A stretch of 38,135 nt of DNA from Lachnospiraceae bacterium (GCA_021771695.1 JAETON010000025.1:1-38135); one strand, 5' to 3'. Positions 1 through 9,126 are shown, counted from the first letter of the stretch. Program-made: numbers and translations. Notes: generated from the sequence alone by a model not told the origin.

Positions 1-112
1 AGAAATAATATCAGAAGAAAACAAGAATAGGAAATAGAAAATAGAAAAGCGAAAGTCAGCCAACATGTTTCATGACGCATTGGTGCCTTTCGCAGAAAGG
101 CGGATTATAAGT

Positions 113-2038
113 ATGAAAAAATTTATGGTATGTATGGTTATGATATTCATGACGGCAGCCGGAATTTTTATAGGAAATATACAGCTGGCACAGGCTTCTT
201 CATCCGTTTCCAACGATTATAATATGAAAACAGAAAAATATGATGTAAATATGATTGTTGGAAACGATGGAAGTTATACCGTGACAGAAAAGATTCAGGT
301 GCGTTTTCTGAATCCTCGTCATGGAATTTATCGATATATTCCAAATAAGGGAACGATCATAGTTTATGATAGGGATGGAAAAGAACAAAAAACAGTGTAT
401 CATGCCAAGGTAAAGATGAAGGAAAGCAACGTAGATTATGAAGGCTCCTTTGAAAATGGAAATGTTGTATATCGGTTTGGGGATGAGGATACTTATGTAA
501 GCCGCCAGACTTATAAATTCACATATCAATTTACCCCGGAATATCAAGGAACATTTGATACAATATATTACAATGTTTTTCCATTTCAGTGGAAAAACCA
601 AATTCCAAAGGGAAGCAGTTTCCGTATTCAATTTCCGAAAAAAACAGATGTTAATAAACTGAGATTTTATTATGGGCAATATGGAACAGTGCAAAATGCC
701 CATAATATTCTTCAGTTGAAAAATGATGTGGAAAAAAATGTATTATCTGGAACTGTAACGAAAAATCTCTCTTTAGGAGAGGGATTGACTTGCTATGGAA
801 ATATGGAAGAAGGATATTTTTTAAAATCTCATCAGCCTGGTTTATATAAAGGTGTTTTGGCAGTTACTTTCATTGTTCTGACTTTAACAGTGGGATTATT
901 TATAACAGCAGGGAAAGATGAGAAGATTCTTCCATCTATTCAGTATCAGCCGCCAGAAGGATTAGATAGTGCTGCAGTAGGTTATATTATTGATGGGTCT
1001 GTAGAAAATAAAGATATGATTACGCTGATTTTATATTGGGCAGACCGTGGTTTTCTTCGCATTGAAGAGAAGAAAAAAGGGGAAGTTGTTCTTTATAAAC
1101 TCAGAAAGATGACAAAAAAAGAGCCAGACTATCAAAAATACTTATTTGATCAGTTGTTTAAGAAGAAAGATTGTGTAAAAATATCTTCTTTGAAATATAA
1201 ATTTGCAGATAATTTGATTGTTGCAAAGGACCAGTTAAAGTATCACTACAAAGGGAAAATATATACAACAGCATCAAAAACGGCCCGAATCCTAACGTTG
1301 ATTGCAGCGGTTCTTCCACTTGGAAGTTTTCTTGGTGTGACGGCATATTATCATTATCTTGGCGCAGCGGGAATTATTTTGGAAGTGATTCTTTGGTTAT
1401 TGTTTGCGGCAGGATGTGCTTTGACATGCTGTACTGTGGATAAATGGTATGCGGTATCTTCGGGAAAAAGAAAGGCAATGCTGTTTGGAAGTGTGCTTTT
1501 GGCAGGAGGAAGTCTTTGCGGATATGGTGCATACTATGTATGGAAAGTTCAAAATGGCGAAGTGTATCAATTCCTGTGGGTATATGCTTTTGTAGCTTTT
1601 GTATCTGTCATTGTATTATGTCTGACTGCATTTATGAAAAAAAGGACCAGCCAGTGTGTCCAGTGGATGGGATATTTGGCGGGATTGAGAGATTTTATTG
1701 AGACAGCAGAATTGGATCGAATGAAGGTGCTTGCCAAAGATCATCCGGAAATGTTTTATCATATCCTTCCATATGCTTCTGTTTTCGGTTTGTCAGATAT
1801 ATTTGCAAAGAAGCTGGATGATTTAAAGATTCCGGCACCGGAATGGTATGTATCTTATACAAATACGCCGTATTTCCATTACTACATGTTGAGCAGATGT
1901 ATGGAAGATACCGTACAAAAAACTTTATCTGTACCAGAACCGCCTAAATCTGGCGGTGGAAGCGGATTTTCCGGCGGCTCTTTTGGAGGCGGTTTCTCTG
2001 GAGGAGGCTTCGGCGGCGGTGGCGGCGGAAGCTGGTAA
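113..2038 (+). CDS. DUF2207 domain membrane protein
   Basis: Predicted membrane protein of the DUF2207 family (641 aa from this start). An N-terminal signal peptide ends near an AxA-like site (AQASSS). An extracytoplasmic beta-rich domain follows, with the family pattern of a 'RHGIYRYIP' stretch. A membrane helix lies near residues 244-265, and there are about four more between 391 and 508. A cytoplasmic region sits between them, and the protein ends in a long Gly/Ser-rich tail finishing GGGGGSW, typical of the family. I chose the ATG at 113 rather than the one at 65 because it directly begins the signal peptide and has an AAGGCGG-like site upstream. The molecular function of DUF2207 is not known. 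The gene appears monocistronic and ends in a strong terminator. Confidence 0.88.
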   Translation: MKKFMVCMVMIFMTAAGIFIGNIQLAQASSSVSNDYNMKTEKYDVNMIVGNDGSYTVTEKIQVRFLNPRHGIYRYIPNKGTIIVYDRDGKEQKTVYHAKVKMKESNVDYEGSFENGNVVYRFGDEDTYVSRQTYKFTYQFTPEYQGTFDTIYYNVFPFQWKNQIPKGSSFRIQFPKKTDVNKLRFYYGQYGTVQNAHNILQLKNDVEKNVLSGTVTKNLSLGEGLTCYGNMEEGYFLKSHQPGLYKGVLAVTFIVLTLTVGLFITAGKDEKILPSIQYQPPEGLDSAAVGYIIDGSVENKDMITLILYWADRGFLRIEEKKKGEVVLYKLRKMTKKEPDYQKYLFDQLFKKKDCVKISSLKYKFADNLIVAKDQLKYHYKGKIYTTASKTARILTLIAAVLPLGSFLGVTAYYHYLGAAGIILEVILWLLFAAGCALTCCTVDKWYAVSSGKRKAMLFGSVLLAGGSLCGYGAYYVWKVQNGEVYQFLWVYAFVAFVSVIVLCLTAFMKKRTSQCVQWMGYLAGLRDFIETAELDRMKVLAKDHPEMFYHILPYASVFGLSDIFAKKLDDLKIPAPEWYVSYTNTPYFHYYMLSRCMEDTVQKTLSVPEPPKSGGGSGFSGGSFGGGFSGGGFGGGGGGSW

Positions 2039-2055
2039 AGTCAAATAAATTATAC

Positions 2056-2097
2056 AAAAAAGGAGAAATTCTATTGAAGGAATTTCTCCTTTTTTCT
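2056..2097 (+). terminator. intrinsic terminator after DUF2207 gene
   Basis: A near-perfect stem (2056-2071 with 2080-2095) built on GGAGAAATTC/GAATTTCTCC, flanked by A-run and T-run arms. It could work in both directions and separates the DUF2207 gene from the PTS regulon. Confidence 0.85.
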
Positions 2098-2118
2098 ATC
2101 GTAGAATAAATAAAAAAT

Positions 2119-2228
2119 TACCGCATTTGATTTGATGATTTTCGGAATAAATGTCGGAAAAATAGAAAAATGTACCATATTAAAACGCCCTCAATTGATA
2201 ATACAGTTGAAGCATACGGTGTTATAAT
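2119..2228 (+). promoter_or_regulatory. Promoter with paired TACCRYATT motifs (regulator operon)
   Basis: Two motifs, TACCGCATT at 2119 and TACCATATT at 2173, lie exactly 54 nt apart. A consensus -10 box TATAAT sits at 2223-2228, 50 nt after the start of the second motif. No good -35 box is found 17 nt upstream of the -10, as expected for an activator-dependent promoter. The same arrangement, with the same two distances, recurs before the IIB gene at 4817-4926. I infer binding sites of the PRD regulator encoded directly downstream, hence autoregulation. Confidence 0.6.
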
Positions 2229-2295
2229 TTAAACTACCATAAGGGAGGAGGTGCAGGCTGAACTTACACAATGAATGAGAGGAGACAAAAGAAAT

Positions 2296-4269
2296 ATGAA
2301 ACGTTCTAAAGAAAAGTTTTATATGAAACAGATTTTGGATTGTATCATGGACGGTGAAATCAAGGCGACCGGAAAAATTGCAAAAGAAGTCGGACTCTCT
2401 GAAAAATCCGTAAGAAATAAGCTGAATGAACTGGATGATTTTTTAATGAAAAATAATCTTGGAGTTATTCAGAGAAAACCAAGAGTAGGTATCTGGCTGG
2501 AGACATCGGAAGAACAAAAGGAAAAGTTAGAGGTCTATTTGGAACAGCAGAGAGAAATCCAATTAGAATCTTACAATCCGAAAGAACGGATTACAGAAAC
2601 TTTAAAAATCCTATTTAATCTGCGGCCGTGGCAGACAATTACAACACAAAAGCTATCAGAAAAATTGTATTTAAGTGTCCCAACAATGCTGAAAGTTTTG
2701 AAAGAATGTGAAGAATGGCTGGGATATTATAATATAAAACTGGTAAATGAAAGAAGCCGGGGCTACCGACTGATTAGTCAGGAAAATGAGTATAGGATTG
2801 CATTAAAAAATTTGATGATGGAAAGAGCTTTTTCAGACGCTGTAAATAGGAATTTAGATTATTTTTTTCCGAATATTGATGTATCAACCGTACGAAAATG
2901 TATTATACAGGCAGAAAATGAGTGGGATTACCGATTTACAGATGAATCCTTTTATGAAATCCTTATTTATTGTTGTCTCGCATACAAGAGAAAGGAATTT
3001 GATAATCCGCTGATTACGGATAATCATATGGAAGAATTGGAAATTCTTCAAAAATATAATGAGTATGCATTTACTGTAGCTATTTTTGAAAAATTAGAGG
3101 AAGCATTCCACGTACGATTTTCTCAAGAGGATGTTCTTTTTCTTTCTATACAGATTCTATGTTCAAAGTTTATCGGAATTTCTGAAATTGAGATTACATT
3201 AGCACAAGTGAAGAAGTATGACAATCAGCTCATGAAATTTGTTGATCGGCTGCTGACTGTCATTGGAAATATTATGAATGTAGATCTTGTATCGGATCAA
3301 AAGGTAAAAGAAAGTTTGATTGTACATTTAAGACCGACAATATTTCGACTAAGGTATGGGACACCCCAAAGCAACGACTTAATTGATTTTATCAAAAAGG
3401 AATATAAAAATGTATTCAGAGCAAGCTGGGCAATCAGTATTTTGTTTGAAGAATGCTACAACGTGCAGATTACAGAAGACGAAATTGGATATATTGTTTT
3501 GTACATTCAGGCAGCCATTGAGCGGAAAACACATCAGTATAAAGCAGTTTTGTTAACGAATTCCAATATGGGACATGCACAATTAATGAAGGAGAGAATT
3601 AAAAAAGTTGTTCCTGAAATTAAAAGTTTGGAATTTGTCAGTACCCATGATTTTAGACTAGAACACTATTCTGACATGGATATTATTATTACACCAAAGG
3701 AAATAAAGACGAAAGATAAAAGAGTTATAGTGATTCCTAATATTTTAAGTGAAAATGGGATTTTGGCCTTGAGAAATCATTTGGATACAATTAATTCCAA
3801 TGTGAATGAAAGAGAAAACCCGTTTTCACCAGAATGTTGTCTGCTGTTTTCACCAGAACTGATTTTTACTCATATGAGAGTTGATTCAAAAGAAGAAATT
3901 TTGAAGATTATGTCGGACGCTATGACAGAAAAAGGTGTAGTAAAAGAAGAATTTTTTGACACAGTGATGGAGAGGGAGAATAAGACAACGACAACGATAG
4001 GAAATGGCGTAAGTCTTCCTCATGGTTCTCCGGTTGCAGTCAATGAATCAAAAGTAGCGATTGCAATTTTGGATGAGCCGGTGATGTGGGACAGTGAATT
4101 GGTAGAGGTTGTATTTCTTCTTGGATTTAAGATGATTACAAAGGATGAGATTAACAGAATCCAGCTATTTTACAAAGAATATGTTTCATTAATTGATACG
4201 GATGAAAAAATTTCTATGTTAAAAGGCATGGAAACCAATATTGAAGTTTACAAATATTTAATTCAGTGA
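2296..4269 (+). CDS. PRD-domain PTS transcriptional activator (BglG/MtlR-like)
   Basis: Multidomain transcriptional regulator controlled by PTS phosphorylation. Order of domains: an N-terminal winged HTH (about 1-60), a second HTH (about 85-145), PRD1 (about 180-285), PRD2 (about 290-395, with His344 in the VHLRP motif), an EIIB-like domain (about 405-490) and a C-terminal EIIA domain (about 505-655) with His576 in SLPHG. The EIIB-like domain lacks the usual phosphorylated Cys: its loop reads LLTNSNMGH. I prefer ATG 2296 over 2275 because a GAGAGGAG ribosome site lies about 11 nt upstream of 2296, and 2275 has none at the right distance. It is co-transcribed with the IIA gene 13 nt downstream. 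Phosphorylation of PRD and EIIA histidines by the PTS should signal sugar supply. DNA-binding activator is preferred over RNA antiterminator because of the HTHs. Confidence 0.88.
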   Translation: MKRSKEKFYMKQILDCIMDGEIKATGKIAKEVGLSEKSVRNKLNELDDFLMKNNLGVIQRKPRVGIWLETSEEQKEKLEVYLEQQREIQLESYNPKERITETLKILFNLRPWQTITTQKLSEKLYLSVPTMLKVLKECEEWLGYYNIKLVNERSRGYRLISQENEYRIALKNLMMERAFSDAVNRNLDYFFPNIDVSTVRKCIIQAENEWDYRFTDESFYEILIYCCLAYKRKEFDNPLITDNHMEELEILQKYNEYAFTVAIFEKLEEAFHVRFSQEDVLFLSIQILCSKFIGISEIEITLAQVKKYDNQLMKFVDRLLTVIGNIMNVDLVSDQKVKESLIVHLRPTIFRLRYGTPQSNDLIDFIKKEYKNVFRASWAISILFEECYNVQITEDEIGYIVLYIQAAIERKTHQYKAVLLTNSNMGHAQLMKERIKKVVPEIKSLEFVSTHDFRLEHYSDMDIIITPKEIKTKDKRVIVIPNILSENGILALRNHLDTINSNVNERENPFSPECCLLFSPELIFTHMRVDSKEEILKIMSDAMTEKGVVKEEFFDTVMERENKTTTTIGNGVSLPHGSPVAVNESKVAIAILDEPVMWDSELVEVVFLLGFKMITKDEINRIQLFYKEYVSLIDTDEKISMLKGMETNIEVYKYLIQ

Positions 4270-4282
4270 TGAGGAGAAAATT

Positions 4283-4729
4283 ATGAATGTGAGAGATGTA
4301 TTAGATGAAAGAGTAATGGATTTGAATATGAAAGCTGCTGATAAAAAAGAAGCAATTACATATTTGGCAGGGAAATTAAAAGATGCAGGTTATATTGCAG
4401 ACGTAGAATCTTATGTGGAAGATATCTATCTTCGGGAATCTCAGGGGCAGACAGGAATTGGAAATTATGTAGCAATTCCTCATGGAAAAAGTGATTCCGT
4501 AACACAAGTTGGAATTGCCATTGGAAAAATGGAAAATGAAATTGAATGGGAAACATTGGATGGAAATGGAGTTAAATTAATTTTCCTGTTTGCAGTAGGA
4601 AATGATAATGAAAATGCCAAAACACATTTAAGATTGCTGGCAGAAGTAGCAAGAACTCTTGGAAATGATGAAGCTGTGGACAAGCTGCTTTCTGCAAAAA
4701 CAGTAGAGGACTTGAAAGCTGTATTTTAG
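4283..4729 (+). CDS. PTS fructose/mannitol-type EIIA protein
   Basis: Single-domain PTS IIA component (148 aa) that carries phosphate from HPr to the IIB protein. The active-site His is His67 in the sequence VAIPHGKSD, preceded by the family's TGIGN. Length fits a free IIA of the fructose/mannitol family. It begins 13 nt after the regulator's stop with a GAGGAG site and is followed by an intrinsic terminator, so the regulator and IIA make one operon apart from the IIB/IIC genes. It probably also serves to phosphorylate the regulator. Confidence 0.92.
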   Translation: MNVRDVLDERVMDLNMKAADKKEAITYLAGKLKDAGYIADVESYVEDIYLRESQGQTGIGNYVAIPHGKSDSVTQVGIAIGKMENEIEWETLDGNGVKLIFLFAVGNDNENAKTHLRLLAEVARTLGNDEAVDKLLSAKTVEDLKAVF

Positions 4730-4764
4730 GGAGGGAATCTAATACTTAAAATGCTCATAGAAAT

Positions 4765-4794
4765 CGTCGGAAATTCCGGCGGTTTTTTCTTTTA
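4765..4794 (+). terminator. intrinsic terminator after EIIA gene
   Basis: Stem CGTCGG/CCGGCG (4765-4781, one G-T pair) followed by a T-rich run 4783-4794. It splits the regulator-IIA operon from the IIB-IIC-aldolase-kinase operon. Confidence 0.8.
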
Positions 4795-4816
4795 GGATTT
4801 ACTGCGGATAAAAAAA

Positions 4817-4926
4817 TACCGTATTTAATTGTCCCCAAAGGTCATTTTTTTAAAAATTACCGGAAAAAAATACCACATTAAAAAGCCCTGAATCAATGAC
4901 CACAGAAAAGGCATTCATGCTACTAT
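4817..4926 (+). promoter_or_regulatory. Promoter with paired TACCRYATT motifs (PTS catabolic operon)
   Basis: TACCGTATT at 4817 and TACCACATT at 4871 are again 54 nt apart, and TACTAT at 4921-4926 occupies the -10 position 50 nt after the second motif. Blocks around the second motif (ATTAAAA, GCCCT, GCAT) are also shared with the promoter at 2119-2228. Probable activator-dependent promoter of the IIB-IIC-aldolase-ROK operon. Confidence 0.6.
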
Positions 4927-4975
4927 TTTTACAGAAGGAAAAACAAATAAGCAACTATGAAAGGAGATGTAAATT

Positions 4976-5287
4976 ATGAAAATTGTTGCAGTTGCAGCAT
5001 GTACATCTGGTATTGCACATACGTACATTGCAAAAGAAAAATTAATTCGTGCCGCTGAAAGCATGGGACATACCATCAAAGTGGAGACACAAGGTACCAT
5101 TGGTATCGAAGATGAATTAACAGCACAAGATGTGAAAGAAGCTGATATTGTAATTCTTGCAGTGGATATTGCGATTACTGGTACAGAACGTTTTGAGGGA
5201 AAACCAACAATTAAAGTACCTACAAATGTGTGCGTAAAAGCGCCAAAACAATTGATTCAGAAAATTGAAAATGAATTAAATAAGTAA
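4976..5287 (+). CDS. PTS fructose-type EIIB protein
   Basis: Stand-alone fructose-family IIB protein (103 aa). The phosphocysteine is Cys9 in the family signature ACTSGIAHT. It passes phosphate from the IIA protein (4283-4729) to the sugar held by the IIC permease encoded 18 nt downstream. A clear AAGGAGATG ribosome site precedes the start. First gene of a five-gene operon running to 9070. Confidence 0.93.
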   Translation: MKIVAVAACTSGIAHTYIAKEKLIRAAESMGHTIKVETQGTIGIEDELTAQDVKEADIVILAVDIAITGTERFEGKPTIKVPTNVCVKAPKQLIQKIENELNK

Positions 5288-5305
5288 CAAAGGAGAAGAG
5301 AGATT

Positions 5306-6394
5306 ATGAAAAAAATAGGAGCAGAGTTAAAACAACATGCTTTGACTGCCATTTCCTACATGCTGCCTTTGGTTGTAGCATCAGGTTTATTAATTGCAGT
5401 TGGTAACTTAATGGGTGGAGAAAATGTAACAGAATTATCAAAAATGACAATTCCGAATGCATTAACGTCTCTTGGTGTTTTAGGAATGGGATTGCTGCCA
5501 TCTTTTATCGCAGGATACATTTCCTACTCTATTGCAGATCGTCCTGGTATTGCACCTGGTTTCTTAATGGGACAGATTGCTTCCTTCTTAGGAGCTGGAT
5601 TCTTAGGTGGTATGATCGGTGGTTATCTGGTTGGATATATTGCGTTGTTTATTAAAAAGAATTTAAAAGTTCCAAAATGGGCAGAAGCATTGATGCCAAT
5701 GATGATTATCCCTACTTTATCTGCAATTATTGCCGGATTAATTATGTTCTTCGTCATTGGAAATCCAATTGTATGGGCAACAAACGCATTGACAAACTTT
5801 ATTACAGGATTAGACCAGTCTTCAAAAGGTGTATATGGATTTATCATTGGAGCTTTAGGATGTGTTGACTTTGGCGGGCCAATCAGTAAGGTACCAAACT
5901 TAATCTGTGATGGTTTACTTCTGGAAGGAATTACAGAACCGGAAGCAATCAAAGTATTGGCAGCTATGGTTCCTCCATTAGGAGTTACATTCTCATTAGT
6001 ATTGTCTAAATTTATGAAAAAACCTATTTATTCTTCTCAAGAAGTAGAAAATATTAAAATTGCATTCCCGATGGGATTATGTATGATTTCAGAAGGTGTT
6101 ATTCCAATTGCAATGAATGATTTAATTCGTACAGTGATCTGTACAGCAACAGGATGTGGAATTACAGGTGCAATTAGTTTTACACTGGGTGTAGGAAGTA
6201 AAGTCCCATCAGGAGGAGTTTTCGTTATTCCTGCAATGTCAAATCCTATTGCCGCATTAATTGCTCTTTTGGCTGGAACAGCAGTTACAGGTGTATTATT
6301 AGTGTTGATTAAGAAGAAAAAAACAGATATTAATGAAACAGTGGTTGATGACAAGGAAGAAGAAATGGATTTATCAGGAATCAGTATTTCTTAA
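5306..6394 (+). CDS. PTS fructose-type EIIC permease
   Basis: Membrane-embedded sugar permease of the fructose-family PTS (362 aa), with about nine to ten hydrophobic segments and Gly-rich loops such as GFLGGMIGGYLVGY. The conserved region around GCVDFGGPISKV and the GITEPE motif typical of IIC proteins are present. It imports and, with IIB, phosphorylates a hexose or hexulose. Unlike many fructose transporters, IIA, IIB and IIC are all separate polypeptides here. A short charged tail follows the last helix. The sugar cannot be read from sequence; linked aldolases suggest a ketose. Confidence 0.9.
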   Translation: MKKIGAELKQHALTAISYMLPLVVASGLLIAVGNLMGGENVTELSKMTIPNALTSLGVLGMGLLPSFIAGYISYSIADRPGIAPGFLMGQIASFLGAGFLGGMIGGYLVGYIALFIKKNLKVPKWAEALMPMMIIPTLSAIIAGLIMFFVIGNPIVWATNALTNFITGLDQSSKGVYGFIIGALGCVDFGGPISKVPNLICDGLLLEGITEPEAIKVLAAMVPPLGVTFSLVLSKFMKKPIYSSQEVENIKIAFPMGLCMISEGVIPIAMNDLIRTVICTATGCGITGAISFTLGVGSKVPSGGVFVIPAMSNPIAALIALLAGTAVTGVLLVLIKKKKTDINETVVDDKEEEMDLSGISIS

Positions 6395-6415
6395 TGGCAG
6401 AATAGAGGTATTTAT

Positions 6416-7270
6416 ATGTATGTATCAATGAAGGGGATGCTTAAAAGAGCAAATGAAGGCAATTATGCAGTTATGGCAATAAACTGTTTCAATATTGAAA
6501 CTGCCAGAGCTGTCATTGAAGCAGCACAATCATTAAGAGCACCAATTATTGTCAATATTGTCCAAGAGCATATGGTAAACCACTGTGACAGTAATTTAAT
6601 CGCACCAATTGTGAGAAAGCTCGCTCAGAGAGCCAGTGTAGAAGTTGCATTAAACTTCGATCATGGTGAAGAAATCGGATTATTAAAGAAAGCACTTGTT
6701 GATGGATATTCCAGTGTCATGGTAGACGCTTCCAGATATGATTTAGAAGGAAACATTAAGATGACAAGAGAAATCGTGGAATTTGCCAAACAATTTGATG
6801 CCAGTGTGGAAGGTGAAATTGGATGCATGGGAGCTAGTGCAGGAAATAATTTTACAGATGATGATATGAAAACAAATCCGAATGAAGCATTGCGTTTTGC
6901 AAAGGAAACAGGGATTGATGCATTGGCTGTTTCTTTCGGAAGTTCTCATGGAAATTATCCGGAAGGATATGTACCGGAATTTGATTTTGAGAGGTTAAAA
7001 GAAATCAAAGAAAAGACACAGATGCCGCTGGTACTTCACGGAGGCAGCGGTTCTGGGGATGAAAATATTAAAAAGTGCGTGGAATATGGTATTAATAAGA
7101 TTAACGTAGGCTGTGATTTTATGAATGCCAACGTCGATAGTATCAAAAAACATTTGGAGAAAGATCCGGATATTAATTATTGGGTTATGATGCACCAAGT
7201 GGAAATTGACAGCCGGGAACTGGTAAAGAAATACATTAAATTATCAAAATCAGAAGGAAAATCATTATAA
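6416..7270 (+). CDS. class II ketose-bisphosphate aldolase (copy 1)
   Basis: Zinc-dependent class II aldolase of the fructose/tagatose-bisphosphate family (284 aa). It cleaves a ketose 1,6-bisphosphate into dihydroxyacetone phosphate and glyceraldehyde 3-phosphate. Catalytic Asp82 and zinc ligand His83 lie in NFDHGE; further zinc-site residues are Glu134 (EGEIG), His178 (GSSHGNY) and His208 (VLHGGSG). The phosphate-binding region is around NKINVGCDF. It follows the IIC gene by 21 nt and is translated from a modest AGAGGT site. It is clearly different from the second aldolase immediately downstream, so the two may prefer different sugars or form a mixed complex. Confidence 0.9.
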   Translation: MYVSMKGMLKRANEGNYAVMAINCFNIETARAVIEAAQSLRAPIIVNIVQEHMVNHCDSNLIAPIVRKLAQRASVEVALNFDHGEEIGLLKKALVDGYSSVMVDASRYDLEGNIKMTREIVEFAKQFDASVEGEIGCMGASAGNNFTDDDMKTNPNEALRFAKETGIDALAVSFGSSHGNYPEGYVPEFDFERLKEIKEKTQMPLVLHGGSGSGDENIKKCVEYGINKINVGCDFMNANVDSIKKHLEKDPDINYWVMMHQVEIDSRELVKKYIKLSKSEGKSL

Positions 7271-7291
7271 AAGTCAAAGGAGATAGTTACT

Positions 7292-8161
7292 ATGTTAATG
7301 AACATGAAAGATCTGTTGAAAGTAGCAGATGAAAAAGGGTTTGCAGTACCAGCATTTAATATTGGAAGTGATCAGTTATTGAAAGCGGTCATGCAGAAAG
7401 TAAAAGAAATGAAGAGTCCTGTGATCCTGGAAATGTCACCAGACGAATTTAATTTCGTAGAAAACAGTTTAATTCAGGCTATGATTTATGAAGCATCTAA
7501 GACAGATGTGCCGGTTGTTATCCATTTGGATCATGGAGATAAATTTGAAACCGTTGTAAGAGCCATTCAGGCAGGATTTACTTCTGTTATGATTGATGCT
7601 TCCAAACTTCCATATGAAGAAAATGTTGCAATTACACAGAAAGTCTGCGAAGTAGCTCATTTGGCAAATGTATCTGTAGAAAGTGAGCTTGGAACAATTG
7701 GAACAACAGGAAATTCCATTGAAGGCGGAACAACAGGAATTATTTATACAGATCCAGATCAGGCAAAAGATTTCGTAGAGAAAACAGGAATTGATACGTT
7801 AGCTGTAGCAATTGGAACTGCACATGGAATTTATCCAAGTGATATGAAACCAGAATTACGATTAGATATTCTTCAGACTTTAAAAGATGCTTTAGATATT
7901 CCATTGGTATTACACGGTGGTTCTAGCAATAAAGACGAGGAAATTGCAAAAGCAGTAAAAATTGGAATTTCAAAAATTAATATTTCCAGTGATATTAAGG
8001 TTGCTTTCTATGAAAAATGCAGAGAAGTATTAAATGCTCATCCGGAATACAGAGAGCCATTGGAAATTTATCCAGAACCAATGGAAGCATGTAAAGCAGT
8101 CATTGGAGATAAGATTAATTTATTTGATTCAGCGGATAAAGTAAAATATTACTATGAATAG
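7292..8161 (+). CDS. class II ketose-bisphosphate aldolase (copy 2)
   Basis: Second class II aldolase (289 aa) in the same operon. Its active site is complete: Asp80/His81 in HLDHG, Glu132 in ESELG, His178 in GTAHGIY and His208 in VLHGGSS. Compared with copy 1 it has a longer loop after the Glu (GTTGNSIEGGTTG) and a different C-terminus, so it is a diverged paralogue and not a recent duplicate. A strong AAAGGAGATAG site precedes the ATG at 7292; ATG 7298 or 7304 are possible alternatives. Which of the two is the main catabolic enzyme cannot be decided from sequence. Confidence 0.9.
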   Translation: MLMNMKDLLKVADEKGFAVPAFNIGSDQLLKAVMQKVKEMKSPVILEMSPDEFNFVENSLIQAMIYEASKTDVPVVIHLDHGDKFETVVRAIQAGFTSVMIDASKLPYEENVAITQKVCEVAHLANVSVESELGTIGTTGNSIEGGTTGIIYTDPDQAKDFVEKTGIDTLAVAIGTAHGIYPSDMKPELRLDILQTLKDALDIPLVLHGGSSNKDEEIAKAVKIGISKINISSDIKVAFYEKCREVLNAHPEYREPLEIYPEPMEACKAVIGDKINLFDSADKVKYYYE

Positions 8162-8170
8162 GAAGATCAT

Positions 8171-9070
8171 ATGAAATATGCAGTAGGGATTGATGTAGGC
8201 GGAACAAATACAAGAGTAGCATTAATTGATGAAACTTATAAAATTATAGAGCGGAAACAATTTCCTACCAATGGAAATGATCCGGAAAAAACTTTGGATA
8301 ACATTAAATCTGTGATTGATGGATTTGGATGCCGAATCGCGGGAATTGGGATTTCCTGTCCGGGTCCATTAGATTTAATCCATGGAATCGTATTAACTCC
8401 TCCAAATCTTCCGGGATGGCATTATTTTGAATTAACAAAATGCCTTGGTGAAAAAACAGGTGTTTCAGTATATTTAGAAAACGATGCAAATCTTGCCTGC
8501 CTGGCAGAAGCTGTCATAGGTGCAGGAAAAGAAAAAGATTATGTACAGTTTCTGACGATTTCTACAGGAGTTGGTGCAGGGCTTTGTGTGAATCAGAAAA
8601 TATTCCGTGGAGCCAAAGGATTTGCACAGGAGGTTGCAAATTCTATCCTGTGGAAAAATGGACCGTCACAGGGAGATTTAAAGAAAGGTTCTATTGAATC
8701 TATTGCCAGCGGGACTGCCATTACAAAGCGTGCCAATGAAGCGGGACTTATTGCAAAACATGCAGGAGAGGTTTATCAAAAGGCACAGAAAGGCAGTCAG
8801 CAGGCTGCAGAAATTATGGAAGATGCCTATGAATATTTATCTAGTTTTCTTGGAATTTTATATGGAATTTTAGATCCGGATATTTTCGTGTTAGGCGGAA
8901 GTGTTGCATTAAAAATTCCCGGATTTATTGAGGAAATAGAAAAAAGAGTAAAAGATAAAGTATACGATGCATTAAAAGATAATATTCATGTGGTACCTGC
9001 GGTTTTAGGAGAGGACTGCGGCTTAATCGGAGCAGCATGTCTTGTATTTCAATCAATAGAATCCATATAA
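8171..9070 (+). CDS. ROK family sugar kinase, lacking the ROK zinc motif
   Basis: ATP-dependent sugar or sugar-phosphate kinase of the ROK family (299 aa). The N-terminal phosphate loop is DVGGTNT (8-14), the catalytic base is Asp105 in ENDAN, and the adenosine-side glycine loop is STGVGAG. The usual ROK histidine and CxCGxxGC zinc cluster are missing: the region after FRGAKGFAQE reads ANSILWKNGPSQGD with no Cys. It therefore belongs to a divergent branch. It starts 9 nt after the second aldolase and is the last gene of the operon before a terminator. A plausible job is to add the second phosphate to a ketose 1-phosphate delivered by the PTS, giving the aldolase substrate; this is inference. 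Confidence 0.83.
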   Translation: MKYAVGIDVGGTNTRVALIDETYKIIERKQFPTNGNDPEKTLDNIKSVIDGFGCRIAGIGISCPGPLDLIHGIVLTPPNLPGWHYFELTKCLGEKTGVSVYLENDANLACLAEAVIGAGKEKDYVQFLTISTGVGAGLCVNQKIFRGAKGFAQEVANSILWKNGPSQGDLKKGSIESIASGTAITKRANEAGLIAKHAGEVYQKAQKGSQQAAEIMEDAYEYLSSFLGILYGILDPDIFVLGGSVALKIPGFIEEIEKRVKDKVYDALKDNIHVVPAVLGEDCGLIGAACLVFQSIESI

Positions 9071-9088
9071 TTGTTAGCTATATCATCC

Positions 9089-9125
9089 AAAAAGCCTGAG
9101 AAATATTTGATTTCTCAGGCTTTTT
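9089..9125. terminator. bidirectional intrinsic terminator
   Basis: Perfect 16-bp stem (AAAAAGCCTGAGAAAT paired with its complement, 9089-9104 with 9110-9125) and a short loop. It lies between the convergent ROK and XRE genes and has A/T runs on both sides. Confidence 0.9.
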
Positions 9126-9126
9126 G

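Noticed and set aside
1444-1701. Plus-strand Cys-rich ORF inside the DUF2207 gene
   Set aside because: Out-of-frame reading of a membrane-helix region; no ribosome site.
2119-2228. Sigma-54 promoter for the PRD regulon
   Set aside because: No GG-N10-GC pair of the -24/-12 type is seen, and a sigma-A-like -10 box is at the same place in both promoters.
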